DNA of 64,000 bases from Bifidobacterium boum (GCF_000741535.1 NZ_JGYQ01000007.1:434001-498000); one strand, 5' to 3'; numbered from the stretch's first letter, positions 1 to 9,455 are shown. Notes: a model not told the origin generated them from the letters alone. Numbers and translations are program-made.

Positions 1-1105
1 CGATGACTCGCGACGGGTATGGGGCTTGCGGATCGAGTCCGTCCATAACCCGCTTGACATCCGCAATATTTTCACATTCCATGAATGCTTTGCGCGTCGA
101 ACCGCCAACCGGGAAGCCTTTGAGATACCACGCGATATGTTTGCGCAAATCATGCACGGCCATCCGCTCGTCACCGTCATAGAACTCGGTAAGCAGGTCA
201 GCATGATGCACAATCACTTGGCATACTTGGCCCAGGTTCGGGTTCGTGCGCTCGTCGCTTCCTTCGAACGCGTGTTTGATGTCAGCGAACAGCCACGGGC
301 GGCCTTGGCATCCACGACCGATGGCCACGCCCGCACAACCGGTCTGCCGGACCATGGCGAGAGCATCATCAGCACCCCAAATATCACCGTTGCCGAATAC
401 CGGGATATCCAGATGTTCCACAAGTTCGCCGATACGGCTCCAATCGGAGTGGCCGCCATAATATTCGGCGGTAGTGCGCGCGTGTAGCGTCACGGCAGCG
501 CACCCCTCCTCCTGCGCGATATGCCCCGCATCGAGGAACGTCTCGTGCTCATGGTCGATGCCGACACGGATTTTCGCGGTCACCGGAATGCCTGCCGGCT
601 CGCACATGGATACGACACGGTGGATGACTTCAGTGAACAGGTCGGTTTTCCATGGGAGTGCCGAGCCGCCGCCGCGACGCGTGACTTTCGGCACCGGACA
701 CCCGAAGTTGAGGTCGACATGGTCGGCCATATGGTTGTCTACGACAATGCGGGCGGCCTGCTCCACGATGGACGGGTCAACCCCATACAGTTGTAAGGAA
801 CGAATCTTCTCGCTGGGAGCAAAACGGCACAGTCGCAACGCTTTGGGATTGCGGGCGACCAGTGCACGGGCGGTGATCATTTCAGCGACGTACAAGCCGT
901 CCGGCCCGTAGCTTTCACAGATGACGCGGAACGGCCAGTTGGTGACCCCCGCCATCGGGGAAAGCATGACCGGGGTTGGCACGTGGATGCGGCCCAGGTT
1001 TACCGGATTGATGCGTACCGGACCGGCGACGGCTGTGGAACGAGGGTCCTCGCCGAGTCGAGAATCGCCGCGCTCGTCGATGATGTCCTCGTCGTGTTTG
1101 CTCAT
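1..1105 (-). CDS. dusB: tRNA-dihydrouridine synthase, C-terminus cut by window start
   Basis: FMN-dependent reduction of uridine to dihydrouridine in tRNA D-loops. I translated the minus strand directly, because the frame runs off the left edge. About 368 codons are present. The FMN-barrel entry motif LSPMAGVTNWPFR lies at about residues 48-60. NFGCPVPK carries the expected catalytic Cys at about 136, and AIGRGCQGRPWLF is the phosphate-binding loop near residue 260. The ATG at 1105 is preceded by AGGACAACGAGGG, an acceptable ribosome site. The reading frame stays open further upstream, so a longer N-terminus cannot be excluded, but the first 40 residues already look like a poorly conserved leader. 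It lies downstream of glyS on the same strand, separated by a strong terminator hairpin, so it probably has its own promoter. Which Dus subfamily it belongs to is not decided by what is visible. Confidence 0.9.
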   Translation of the reverse strand, partial: MSKHDEDIIDERGDSRLGEDPRSTAVAGPVRINPVNLGRIHVPTPVMLSPMAGVTNWPFRVICESYGPDGLYVAEMITARALVARNPKALRLCRFAPSEKIRSLQLYGVDPSIVEQAARIVVDNHMADHVDLNFGCPVPKVTRRGGGSALPWKTDLFTEVIHRVVSMCEPAGIPVTAKIRVGIDHEHETFLDAGHIAQEEGCAAVTLHARTTAEYYGGHSDWSRIGELVEHLDIPVFGNGDIWGADDALAMVRQTGCAGVAIGRGCQGRPWLFADIKHAFEGSDERTNPNLGQVCQVIVHHADLLTEFYDGDERMAVHDLRKHIAWYLKGFPVGGSTRKAFMECENIADVKRVMDGLDPQAPYPSRVI

Positions 1106-1203
1106 ACCCTCGTTGTCCTTGTGTGTTTTGTTCGATGCCTCGCCCGCTACTGCGGCAGAGGCGTGAATACGCGTTTCCCAGTAACACCCCACGGTGTAAC
1201 GTC

Positions 1204-1246
1204 CCGCGGTCTGGTTGCGCTGGATTTCCGGGCAACCAGACCGCGG
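1204..1246 (-). terminator. Perfect 15-bp hairpin after glyS
   Basis: Arms 1204-1218 and 1232-1246 are perfectly complementary (CCGCGGTCTGGTTGC and its complement) around a 13-nt loop. It sits just beyond the glyS stop, where an intrinsic terminator is expected. There is no long U-tract. Confidence 0.75.
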
Positions 1247-1262
1247 TAGCCTATCGGGACGG

Positions 1263-2783
1263 TCAGTACAGGCCGCCGGCTTCGGCGATCTTCACCGGCT
1301 GGGTTTCGTCAATCCCGCTTTCCTTCGAAACGTCCACGCCACCGTCTGCCGCCTTCACGCCAGTCACGCTGGCCGGGCCTTCAGGGTAGCGTACGCGCTT
1401 CTCGCTGACACGGTCCGCCACATAATCGGCGACCTTGTCAAGGCTGACACGCTCCTGTGCCATGGTGTCACGCTCGCGGATGGTGACCGCGTTATCGTCG
1501 ATGGTGTCGAAATCAACGGTGATGCACAGCGGGGTGCCGATTTCGTCTTCACGACGGTAGCGACGGCCGATAGCGCCCGCCTCATCGTAATCAATCATCC
1601 ACTCGTGCTGACGCAGATCGGCGGCAAGATTGTGGGCGATGGTTTGCAGCTGCGGCTTCTTGCTCAACGGCAGGACCGCGGCCTTGACCGGGGCCAGACG
1701 CGGGTCGAGGCGCAGCACCGTGCGCTTGTCCACGCCACCCTTGGTGTTCGGGGCCTCGTCCACGTCGTAGGCGTCCACGAGGAAAGCCATCAGGGAGCGG
1801 GTCAGGCCGGCGGCCGGTTCAATCACGTACGGCACGTATTTTTCGCCGGTAGCTTGGTTGAAGTAGCTCAAGTCTTCGCCGGAATGCTTCGCATGCGCGG
1901 ACAGGTCGAAGTCGGTGCGGTTGGCGATGCCTTCCAGCTCACCCCAATCGGAGCCTTGGAAGCCGAACTTGTATTCGATATCGACCGTGCGCTTCGAATA
2001 GTGTGCGAGCTTCTCCTTCGGATGCTCGTAATGACGCAGGTTCTCCGGCTTGATACCCAAGTCAAGGTACCAGCGGGTACGAGTGTCGATCCAGTACTGA
2101 TGCCAGTCCTCGTCAGTGCCAGGTTCGACGAAGAACTCCATTTCCATCTGCTCGAACTCACGCGTACGGAAGATGAAGTTGCCGGGCGTGATCTCATTAC
2201 GGAAGGACTTGCCCATATTCGCAATACCGAACGGCGGCTTGGAACGGCTCGCCATCATCACGTTCTTGAAGTCCACGAAAATACCCTGCGCGGTTTCCGG
2301 ACGCAGATAGTGCAGGGAGTTCTCGTCCTCGACCGGGCCGAGGTGGGTGCGCAGCATCATGTTGAAGTCACGCGGTTCGGTCCACTGACCGCGCACACCG
2401 CAATCCGGGCACACGATGTCGGCGAGACCGTTCTCCGGCATCTTGTCGCCGTGCTTTTCGGCGTAGGATTCCTGAAGCTTGTCGGCGCGCTGACGCTTGT
2501 GGCAGTTGAGGCATTCGATGAGCGGATCGTTGAACACGGACACGTGACCGGATGCGACCCACACTTCCGGCGGCAGGATGATGGAGGTGTCGACGCCGAC
2601 CACATCGCCGCGCGTGACGACCATGGAACGCCACCACTCGCGCTTGATGTTGTCTTTCAGCGCGACACCAAGCGGGCCGTAATCCCACGCGGAACGGGTG
2701 CCACCGTAGATTTCGCCGGCGGGGAATACGAACCCGCGACGCTTGGCGAGGGAGACGACTTCATCGAGTTTAGAACTAGCCAC
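1263..2783 (-). CDS. glyS: Glycyl-tRNA synthetase, single-chain (alpha2) type
   Basis: Charges tRNA-Gly with glycine in the cytoplasm. The 506-residue chain is the eukaryote/archaeal-like homodimeric form, not the bacterial GlyQ+GlyS heterotetramer. The class II core is clear: [13 protein letters not shown] at about 28-40, [19 protein letters not shown] (motif 2) at 194-212, and [14 protein letters not shown] (motif 3 region) near the C-terminal third. A zinc-knuckle-like pair, CLNC (91-94) and CPDC (125-128), is intact. The start is GTG at 2783, with AGAAGG six bases upstream. It is followed by a terminator and preceded by a 396-bp gene-free stretch, so it is probably monocistronic. Confidence 0.97.
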   Translation of the reverse strand: MASSKLDEVVSLAKRRGFVFPAGEIYGGTRSAWDYGPLGVALKDNIKREWWRSMVVTRGDVVGVDTSIILPPEVWVASGHVSVFNDPLIECLNCHKRQRADKLQESYAEKHGDKMPENGLADIVCPDCGVRGQWTEPRDFNMMLRTHLGPVEDENSLHYLRPETAQGIFVDFKNVMMASRSKPPFGIANMGKSFRNEITPGNFIFRTREFEQMEMEFFVEPGTDEDWHQYWIDTRTRWYLDLGIKPENLRHYEHPKEKLAHYSKRTVDIEYKFGFQGSDWGELEGIANRTDFDLSAHAKHSGEDLSYFNQATGEKYVPYVIEPAAGLTRSLMAFLVDAYDVDEAPNTKGGVDKRTVLRLDPRLAPVKAAVLPLSKKPQLQTIAHNLAADLRQHEWMIDYDEAGAIGRRYRREDEIGTPLCITVDFDTIDDNAVTIRERDTMAQERVSLDKVADYVADRVSEKRVRYPEGPASVTGVKAADGGVDVSKESGIDETQPVKIAEAGGLY

Positions 2784-3179
2784 AATGCACCTTCTGGTTT
2801 GACGGTTTTGTTGACGTATTAGGCATGCTTAGTTTACCGGCATACGATGACAGCTTGCGACGGGGGCGCTGTGTGATCGGGCGGGGCGATTTGTGAGCCA
2901 ATCCTCACACGATGACCACCAGACCAGCCTCCAGGCCGAATCCACACCAACCGACCGCCAACGTGTGAGCGAATCCTCACAGGGTGACGGCTGGTGGCGC
3001 GGACAGTCATCCCGACACGGCCGCCCACCCTCAGATGCCCCGGGCATAAAAGATCCGGACGCGTGCCGCCTGTCCATAGGGGGATAAGAAGGGAGGTGGC
3101 ACGCGCCCGGAAGCGTGGAGTGGCGGCCGGCCTGTCGAAGAGGTCCGCGACTGGCCGGCCGGATGGCCGTCAACGCAAC
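2784..3179. other. Gene-free 396-bp stretch with two periodic palindromes
   Basis: No plausible gene. It holds the glyS upstream region, two copies of the TGTGAG palindrome (annotated separately), and two GC-rich hairpins on the side facing the end of the pilus operon: arms 3060-3070/3095-3105 and 3125-3132/3153-3160. The latter may terminate pilO transcription. Confidence 0.6.
2892..2981. repeat. Two TGTGAG-N6-CTCACA palindromes 72 bp apart
   Basis: Copies at 2892-2909 and 2964-2981 (TGTGAGCCAATCCTCACA; the second has CGA in place of CCA). Both are followed two to three bases later by a TGAC element. The start-to-start distance is 72 bp. The same element forms a four-copy array at 43570-43807 with 73-74 bp spacing. 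Function unknown; nearly seven helical turns of spacing would place the copies on one DNA face. Confidence 0.8.
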
Positions 3180-3830
3180 TCAGTTACCTGAGGAGGATGA
3201 CGAAGAGGAGGCCGACGAGTCTGAGCTGACTGAAGCGTTCGCAGAGTGCGAGACTTCGCTTGACAGGAGCGCCCAGATGTAGCTGTTGATGGAGACTGTC
3301 GACTGGTTGGGGTCGTCACCGATGCTGTAGCTCACGTCGGTGGCGAGGTCGATGCGTTCGATGTGCTGGATACCGTTGACGAAGTTTCGCAGCGCATCGT
3401 AGTTGCCGGAAGCGGCAATGGTGACCGGCACTTGCACGAGTCGACCAGTGCTGATGTTGTTGGATGCCTCGGTGGGCAGCTGCGCGTCAACGGCCGAGGA
3501 GAAGCTCACGCTGGAAATGGTCACGCCGGAGTCGGCGGCCGCCTGGTTGAGCGAGGCGATGAACTCGGACTGGTTGTAGGTTGCCGGAATCTGCCGCTGG
3601 ATTTGCGCGAGTCGGCTTTTCTGCAGCTGAATGTTGATGCTTGCGACGCTGAGATCTCTGATTTCGTCGCTGAGCTTCTTGTTCTGCTGTTCGATTTGCG
3701 CGGTTTGCGCGTTGGCTTCGGCGATCTGTTGGCGTCTCGGCGAAACGCCGATGAGCCACATAATCAGCAGCACGACGACGATAGCCGCGGCGAGTACCAT
3801 CCAGATGATCTTATGCTTGTTGATCTTCAT
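3180..3830 (-). CDS. pilO: PilO-like type IV pilus alignment protein
   Basis: Probable membrane alignment subunit that pairs with PilN to couple the cytoplasmic PilM ring to the assembling pilus. At 216 residues it is normal PilO length. It has a short cytoplasmic N-terminus, one membrane helix at about residues 9-27, a coiled-coil segment rich in Q/E/K (about 35-75, including QIEQQNKKLSDEIRDLS), then a ferredoxin-like periplasmic-side domain. It is the last gene of the minus-strand pil operon, separated by 15 bp from pilN. The odd part is a C-terminal tail made almost wholly of Ser (with Ala and Asp) over the last 15-20 residues, mirrored in PilN. The family call rests on topology and position between PilN and the operon end more than on strong motifs. 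Confidence 0.8.
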   Translation of the reverse strand: MKINKHKIIWMVLAAAIVVVLLIMWLIGVSPRRQQIAEANAQTAQIEQQNKKLSDEIRDLSVASINIQLQKSRLAQIQRQIPATYNQSEFIASLNQAAADSGVTISSVSFSSAVDAQLPTEASNNISTGRLVQVPVTIAASGNYDALRNFVNGIQHIERIDLATDVSYSIGDDPNQSTVSINSYIWALLSSEVSHSANASVSSDSSASSSSSSSGN

Positions 3831-3845
3831 CGTTCATGTCCCTTC

Positions 3846-4835
3846 TCACTCGCTGGAGCTGGAGTTCGAACTGCTCGAGCTGCTGGAGCTGGAGCTTTCG
3901 GTCTGGTTGCCACCGGCGAGGTCTTCAAGCTGTTCACGCAGCTGCTTGAGCAGCTCACGGTCGGCCTTGTCTGCGCCTGCGGAGCCGTCGGAACGGTCGG
4001 TGGTGTACGGTTCAAGCTTGAACGACAGGGTGCCGGTGTACGTGTACCCGCTGTCGGCGTCTCCGGAGACAGAGCTGATGTCGCCGGTCACGTATCCGGG
4101 CAGCTGCATGAAGCTGGAGATGAAGGTTTGTGCGGAGATGAAGTCGCCGGATTTGACGGTGAACTGCACTTGGATGGCACCGTTGTTGCCCCACACGCTT
4201 TGTTCGCTTCCGGATCCGCCTGCGCCCGTAGTGGCGTTGTATTCGCTCAGCGAAACGCTCTGGTAGGAGCAGTTGGGCGGCAATGCGCTGTTGAGGTTGT
4301 TGGCCACGTCTGCCCAGTCGACTTCCGCGTACAGGGTGGCGAGCACGGATTGGCGGGTACCGGCGAGCGAGTTGAGGACGTCTTCCACGTCTTTGTATTC
4401 GGCTTTTTTGCGTTGCAGGGACATTTGTTCCTGCTGGGCGTCGACGGTGGCGCTACGTGCACGTCCGACGGCGACTTGCATGCCGATGGTGACGATGATG
4501 GCGACGACAACAACGCCGGCGAGTACGAAGCTCATGATCCGTTGGATGTCGCGGTCACGGTTGAGCGCGATGATCGATTTGGGCATGAGGTCGGCACGGT
4601 AGGTCCACTGGTCTTCCGGCGTGGGCTTGCCGGCGCGGCGGGTTTTGCCGAGTTGTGAAAGGTCCATGTTGAGCCCGGACTTTTTGCCGTGCTCTTTGCT
4701 TGCGCCGCGATTGTTACGGCCTTTGGGTGCGCTTGCCCGTTGGGCTTTGCGTGAGGCGCGCTTCGCGGTGTCGGCTTCTTTCGGGGTGGTGTTGTCTGGC
4801 TGATGGTTGCCTTTTTTATTGTTCAGCAGGCTCAT
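3846..4835 (-). CDS. pilN: PilN-like type IV pilus assembly protein
   Basis: Bitopic protein that links PilM to PilO. At 329 residues it is longer than a typical PilN (about 200). The extra length is a basic, disordered cytoplasmic N-terminus (residues 1-78) and a poly-Ser C-terminal tail. RADLMPKSI (about 80-88) resembles the INLLP peptide by which PilN docks into PilM. A single membrane helix follows at about 101-122, then a coiled coil (130-150) and a PilN/PilO-type domain. The ATG overlaps the pilM stop by 4 bp, indicating translational coupling. The run of about ten serines near the C-terminus, on the outside of the membrane, is unusual. PilO has the same tail. Confidence 0.85.
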   Translation of the reverse strand: MSLLNNKKGNHQPDNTTPKEADTAKRASRKAQRASAPKGRNNRGASKEHGKKSGLNMDLSQLGKTRRAGKPTPEDQWTYRADLMPKSIIALNRDRDIQRIMSFVLAGVVVVAIIVTIGMQVAVGRARSATVDAQQEQMSLQRKKAEYKDVEDVLNSLAGTRQSVLATLYAEVDWADVANNLNSALPPNCSYQSVSLSEYNATTGAGGSGSEQSVWGNNGAIQVQFTVKSGDFISAQTFISSFMQLPGYVTGDISSVSGDADSGYTYTGTLSFKLEPYTTDRSDGSAGADKADRELLKQLREQLEDLAGGNQTESSSSSSSSSSNSSSSE

Positions 4836-5878
4836 CGCGGTCTCCTTCCGAGCGCGAGTCCCAGCACGACGGCATAGTCGGCCGCGTGCACGGTCATGTT
4901 CTGGTCCTTGGCTTCTTGGGACAGTTCGAATGGTGCGAACGGGTCGGCGATTTTGACGACTTTGCCGATCGAGCTGGCCAGTACCGGCGGTAGGCCGACG
5001 AGTACGGAGCCGGGGCCGGTGAGGAGGACTTCGGTGACTGGGGATTGTGCGTGCTGCTGGTCGTAGGAGTTGAGGGTGTTCCTGATGCCGACGACGAGCT
5101 GGGCGATGGTTTCGCGGATGGCTTCCTCGGCTTTTTCGAGTCGAGCGTCGCCGACCACGTTCTGCAGGCCGATGTGGCGTTTGATTTCGAGCGCTTGCTC
5201 GTAGGTGACGCCGATGGAGTTGGAGATGGCGTCGGTGACGTCGTCTCCGCCTGACGGTACGACGCGCATGTAGGCGAGTCGCGTGTGGTCGATGATGACG
5301 ACGTCAGTGCTGTTGCCGCCGATGTTGACGACTGCGACCGCATGGTCGACGGCTTGCCCGCTGAACAGGCGGGCGAGTGAAAATGCGCTTGCGTCGATGG
5401 ATTCGATGGTGACGCCTGCTTCTTCGACGGCTTGCGCGGTGTGTTCGACGCCGTTGCTGAGGGTGGCGACGATGAGCCCGTGGAGGAACGCTCCGCCTTG
5501 GGTTTCTTCACGCCGGATGGGTACGAAGTCGAGCAGGGATTCGTTGACGGGCAACGCGATCTTGTCTTTTGCCTGGAACGGCAGGGTTTCGCGCAGCTCC
5601 GGCAGCGGCATTTCCGGGAAGCTTGCTTCGCGGAAAATCATGCGTCGGCTGGAATACACCATGTAGACGTCTTCTTTGGGCAAGTCGCCGTATTTGACCA
5701 TGTTTTTGATGAGTCCGGTGACGGCGTTGCGGTTGGTTGCCTCGCCGTCGACGACTGCCCCGTGCGGCAGCGGTAGCATCTTGTATTTTTTGATGACCGG
5801 TTTGCTGGTGAATGGCTCCGCTATGGTTGCCGCACATATGGAGTCATTCGATATGGTCAGTGCCCCTATGGACTTCAT
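4832..5878 (-). CDS. pilM: PilM-like actin-fold ATPase of the pilus machine
   Basis: Cytoplasmic actin/FtsA-like protein that forms the ring under PilN/PilO. Its 348 residues match the PilM family. The N-terminal ASKHA strand is MKSIGALTISNDSICAA, and the phosphate-2 loop is NIGGNSTDVVIID at about 185-197. LLTGPGSVLVGLP near 290 is the adenosine-side motif. Helix-rich segments between them match the 1C subdomain. The start is ATG at 5878 with AGGAGGGACT directly upstream, one of the best ribosome sites in the window. It overlaps pilN by 4 bp and lies 24 bp downstream of pilD, so the operon reads pilD-pilM-pilN-pilO. Confidence 0.9.
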   Translation of the reverse strand: MKSIGALTISNDSICAATIAEPFTSKPVIKKYKMLPLPHGAVVDGEATNRNAVTGLIKNMVKYGDLPKEDVYMVYSSRRMIFREASFPEMPLPELRETLPFQAKDKIALPVNESLLDFVPIRREETQGGAFLHGLIVATLSNGVEHTAQAVEEAGVTIESIDASAFSLARLFSGQAVDHAVAVVNIGGNSTDVVIIDHTRLAYMRVVPSGGDDVTDAISNSIGVTYEQALEIKRHIGLQNVVGDARLEKAEEAIRETIAQLVVGIRNTLNSYDQQHAQSPVTEVLLTGPGSVLVGLPPVLASSIGKVVKIADPFAPFELSQEAKDQNMTVHAADYAVVLGLALGRRPR

Positions 5879-5902
5879 AGTCCCTCCTGTGTTCTCTTCC
5901 TT

Positions 5903-6793
5903 TTACGCGAGTCCGACCGTTTGCAGGTAGGCTTGCGCTATCGGCATGCCGAACAGTATGCCGATCCAGGCTCCGATGACCATGGACGGTCCGAATGGTA
6001 TGCCGCCATGGATGGTTACGCGCTTCGTTGCGAGTAGTATGCCGCTGATTGCACCTCCGATGATGAATGCGGCGAATCCGCCGACGATGAGTTGTTGCCA
6101 GCCGAGCCATCCGAGGTTGAGTCCGATGAGCACGGCAAGTTTGACGTCTCCCATTCCCATGCCGCCTGGCCAGAGGAATCCGAGGAGCAGATAGAACAGT
6201 GCGAGCACTACTCCGGCGATGGCCGCCCGTCCGAGGGCCGGCCATAAGCCGGTCCCCCATGAGGCGAGGACCAGCAGGAGGAGTGTGACGATGATGGACG
6301 GGTAGATGATGACGTTGAGGATCTTGTGGAAGTCGAAGTCGATGAACGCGACGACGATGGACAACCACGCGAAGAACAGGAGGTCCGGCAGCATCCACAA
6401 CGGGTAGGCGTGCCATGCGCCGCCGAGTACGACGGCGAGGGCGGCGAGCCCGCCGAGCAGTTCGACCGCCGGGTAGCGCCCGGAGATCGGCTGGTGGCAG
6501 TGGCGGCATTTGGCGCGCAATACGAGCCACGAGATGATGGGAATGTTGTCATACCACACAATCTGCGCTTTGCAGTTCGGGCAGAAGCTGCGCTTGGGGT
6601 TGACCAGGCTGATATGGTTCGGCACCCGCCAGATGACCACGTTGAGGAACGAGCCGATCACGCAGCCGAGCACGAACGTGACCACGGCGGCCACCACCGT
6701 GGTCACGGTATCACCGTAGGCGAGGGTACTCTCCCCCACGCTTTGCACAGATACCGCGAGCACACGGAATGATGTTGCAAATACCGGAGCCAT
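5903..6793 (-). CDS. pilD: Type IV prepilin peptidase / N-methyltransferase
   Basis: Integral membrane aspartyl protease that cleaves class III leader peptides after Gly and methylates the new N-terminus. Bifunctional form: the cytoplasmic loop carries two CxxC pairs (C71/C74 and C96/C99) within the N-terminal methylase domain. The peptidase aspartates are in AFIDFDF (D152/D154) and GMGDVK (D216), the A24 signature. Seven to eight hydrophobic segments fill the 296 residues, normal for the family. The start overlaps the stop of the upstream 854-residue gene by one base. Its substrates are presumably the four or five prepilins encoded upstream in this locus. Confidence 0.95.
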   Translation of the reverse strand: MAPVFATSFRVLAVSVQSVGESTLAYGDTVTTVVAAVVTFVLGCVIGSFLNVVIWRVPNHISLVNPKRSFCPNCKAQIVWYDNIPIISWLVLRAKCRHCHQPISGRYPAVELLGGLAALAVVLGGAWHAYPLWMLPDLLFFAWLSIVVAFIDFDFHKILNVIIYPSIIVTLLLLVLASWGTGLWPALGRAAIAGVVLALFYLLLGFLWPGGMGMGDVKLAVLIGLNLGWLGWQQLIVGGFAAFIIGGAISGILLATKRVTIHGGIPFGPSMVIGAWIGILFGMPIAQAYLQTVGLA

Positions 6794-9357
6794 CAGATGC
6801 TCCCGTCCCTGGTGAGCTCACGGGTAAAGATGAAACCGTTGGAGCCTGCGGTGGTCGGCCCGGGAACGACGGTGGTGGTGCCACCACTGCCGCCGCTAGG
6901 GCCTGACGAGCTGAATGCGACATCCGCGTTCCAAATCTGGGACTTGATGGCACGGCCGCGATAATCCTTGACGATGTAATCGGTACCAGCTGTGGCGCAC
7001 TGTACAAGGGCGACAGCGGTACGACCGTCTTTTCTTGGATACGCTGCAGTGCCGTTGATGGTGTCGCCGGGGTAAATTTCCGTCAGGCACTTACCACTGG
7101 CCGTTTGCAGGGTTCCTTTCTTGTACTGGTCGGATGCCTTGCTGCTGTATCGTGTGAAGTGCGTCGCAGCGGCCTCTGAATCGACGAGCTTCGGAGCGGT
7201 AAAACGACCGGACGATGACCATTCGGAGAACTGGTAGTACTTTTTCACTGCATTACCGTCATTGCCGACCCAGGTCCACAAGGTTGTCGGCACACCGTTG
7301 CCGTCAGGATCCTCGTTGTATTGCACAGCATCGTTCTTCCATGGGAAGGCATCCAGACCATGGTTGTTATGCCTATTGCGGGCTGTTCCGACATTGGCAT
7401 CGGTTTCTTGGATTGCAGTAGCGCAGCCCGTTGCCTGCTTGGTATCCTTATCACCAACCTTGTTGACGAATTCGGAGACATAGCAATATGGGTTCCAATC
7501 GCCGGTTCCCACGTAGCAGGTGTCGCTGTACGCATCATTGCCGTCGTTCGTGGCCATGAGGCAGTACCCTGATGTTTCACTGACCAACTGATTGGTTGCC
7601 CGTCCGGACTCTCCTGCCTGACCGAAGGATGCGGTAGCGTCTTCGGTAGCACCACCGTAATCCCACCAGCCGGTGCCGGTCAGATCATTGTGTCCCCATC
7701 CACTAGACATGAGATAGTGATAAGAACCGCTGGCGAAGCTAGGGTTGAAGCCACTGATATTACCACCGCTGAAGCCACCGTCGGCATATAGCTTATTATT
7801 GGCATTCGAAAGATACAGATACTGCACTTTCGTATCGCCATCGCCGGATTGTGAATCCTGGATTCCGCCAAGCGAATATCCGGATGCCTCAGGCAAGCTG
7901 TCGAAAGAGCTTAGTTGATCAGCAGTAAGTTTCGACTTGAATTGCGAAATATAATCACTCTTCTTCTTTACATTGTCGTTGAGATATCCAGCATTGATGA
8001 ATCCGTTGTAGAACACCCACTTCTGATACTTATTGAGCAGGCTCTTTGGATCGGCTTTCTCGGCAATCTGCGCCTTATGGTCAGGATCAGTGTAATAATC
8101 GGACTGGTTATTCGGACCGTACGAATTACCGCACTTTTCCAGACGGGCAGGCATCTTGGACGAGGCGATATCCACACCGGTCACACACAAATCCAGACGC
8201 GAAGTTGGGCGAATGCTGTTGTCTTTCCAATACACCCAATTGTTGAGGTTCTTATATGCGCCACCCGACTGGCACTGTTCGGTATAGGTGTATACGTCTT
8301 TGCCGTCTCTGGCCCCAGACACGTAGGCCTGTGGCAGAATGAGAAGGATTGAGCCTTCCTTGGGAAGCGGGTCAGGGTCGGAGAGGTTCACGATGTCGTT
8401 GAGCGACAGATTGTCATTCAAGTTGAGGTCTCCTCGCGTCGTAGCCACCATGCAGGTTTGGTTGGCGGGATTCATGACGCTGGAACCATTCAGCTCGTGC
8501 GAGGTGTTTTCATTCACAGCATTGGAGAATGCCACTTCCCCGGACAGTACGGCATCGGCAGCAGTGCCGCTGCTGATGGCAACATTGCCCCAGATCGGCT
8601 GCGTTTCCCTGCCGAATGTGCTGAACGGCGCTGCAGCGTAGAAGCCCATGCCGAGGCGGCCGCCGCCACCGCCGCTAATAGACGGCGTGGTGGTAGTGGT
8701 GGTGCTACTGACACCGAACTGGTAGACGGCCCACATCACGCGAATCGGCTTGACGCTTGTAGTGCGGCCGCTTCCGTAGCGGTCGAAATATGCACGAGAG
8801 GTCACGGCAGCGTAATTGATATCACTGCCGCTTCTCACTTGGCCTTCGGTGAGTGGGGCGGCAGACGTGGTGGTGGCGGGATTGTCTTTGTAGAACTGGA
8901 TGGTGACGCTGTAGGTCCAGTTGCGGGTGGTGTAGTCGGCGGTTGATGCGGTGGATGTGGTTGAGGTGGTGTCGGACGCGTTGTTCAGCACGACTTTCAC
9001 ACCACTCGATGATGTGGTGTCAACCGTGTACTCATCGTCCTGGGATGCTTTGCTCAGATCTGTTGTTGTTGACGGCAGCAGGCTGGAAGCCCCGGTTTCA
9101 GCTTCACGCAGGTAGCTCAGGCCGCTTTGCAAACCGTTCTCGGCCACTACGGCCGCCTGAGCGTTCTGCGTGTTCCTGCGGTACGGCGCGAATTGAGCGA
9201 TGAGCACGCTCGCCACGAGCGTGGTGGTCACGATGAGGATCACCACGAAAATCAGCGCCATGAGCATGGCGACACCGGTTTCATTGCCGCGCATCATGCG
9301 CCGCACCCGGTCGCCGACCCGTGATTCAACGTGCTTCCATAGCCATGACTGCTTCAT
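6793..9357 (-). CDS. Giant PilX-like minor pilin with lectin-like patches, candidate pilus-tip adhesin
   Basis: 854 residues. After a basic leader, GNETG precedes a long hydrophobic helix (about 29-56), continuing into an amphipathic helix QNAQAAVVAENGLQSG, as in PilX_N-type minor pilins; the Glu at +5 is absent. The rest is an extracellular Ser/Thr/Asn/Gly-rich body with many cysteines. Two stretches resemble ricin-type (QxW) repeats. One is LDLCVTG, then ARLEKCG, then YQKWVF at about 385-447. The other is GKCLTE, then VALVQC, then SQIWN at about 755-807. CLMATNDG near 600 may be a third. It sits between pilC and pilD in the assembly operon and ends in coupling with pilD. Inference: a modular minor pilin carrying a carbohydrate-binding head at the pilus tip. 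It is far longer than PilX or PilK (about 200-300). The lectin reading is tentative; the minor-pilin reading is firmer. Confidence 0.7.
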   Translation of the reverse strand: MKQSWLWKHVESRVGDRVRRMMRGNETGVAMLMALIFVVILIVTTTLVASVLIAQFAPYRRNTQNAQAAVVAENGLQSGLSYLREAETGASSLLPSTTTDLSKASQDDEYTVDTTSSSGVKVVLNNASDTTSTTSTASTADYTTRNWTYSVTIQFYKDNPATTTSAAPLTEGQVRSGSDINYAAVTSRAYFDRYGSGRTTSVKPIRVMWAVYQFGVSSTTTTTTPSISGGGGGRLGMGFYAAAPFSTFGRETQPIWGNVAISSGTAADAVLSGEVAFSNAVNENTSHELNGSSVMNPANQTCMVATTRGDLNLNDNLSLNDIVNLSDPDPLPKEGSILLILPQAYVSGARDGKDVYTYTEQCQSGGAYKNLNNWVYWKDNSIRPTSRLDLCVTGVDIASSKMPARLEKCGNSYGPNNQSDYYTDPDHKAQIAEKADPKSLLNKYQKWVFYNGFINAGYLNDNVKKKSDYISQFKSKLTADQLSSFDSLPEASGYSLGGIQDSQSGDGDTKVQYLYLSNANNKLYADGGFSGGNISGFNPSFASGSYHYLMSSGWGHNDLTGTGWWDYGGATEDATASFGQAGESGRATNQLVSETSGYCLMATNDGNDAYSDTCYVGTGDWNPYCYVSEFVNKVGDKDTKQATGCATAIQETDANVGTARNRHNNHGLDAFPWKNDAVQYNEDPDGNGVPTTLWTWVGNDGNAVKKYYQFSEWSSSGRFTAPKLVDSEAAATHFTRYSSKASDQYKKGTLQTASGKCLTEIYPGDTINGTAAYPRKDGRTAVALVQCATAGTDYIVKDYRGRAIKSQIWNADVAFSSSGPSGGSGGTTTVVPGPTTAGSNGFIFTRELTRDGSI

Positions 9358-9455
9358 TGCCGCGGTCCTTCCCTGGGGTTCCTCGTATTTCTCGTGTAGT
9401 GGTTCGTTTGCTTATCGTGGGGTGGTTCAGCTAGCCTGTGCGCCGCCGTGCAGGG

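Noticed and set aside
1215-2822. 535-residue plus-strand open frame
   Set aside because: Exact antisense of glyS; the text has no domain pattern while the minus strand encodes a full GlyRS.
3363-4658. 431-residue plus-strand open frame
   Set aside because: Antisense of pilN and pilO; GC-rich third-position shadow.
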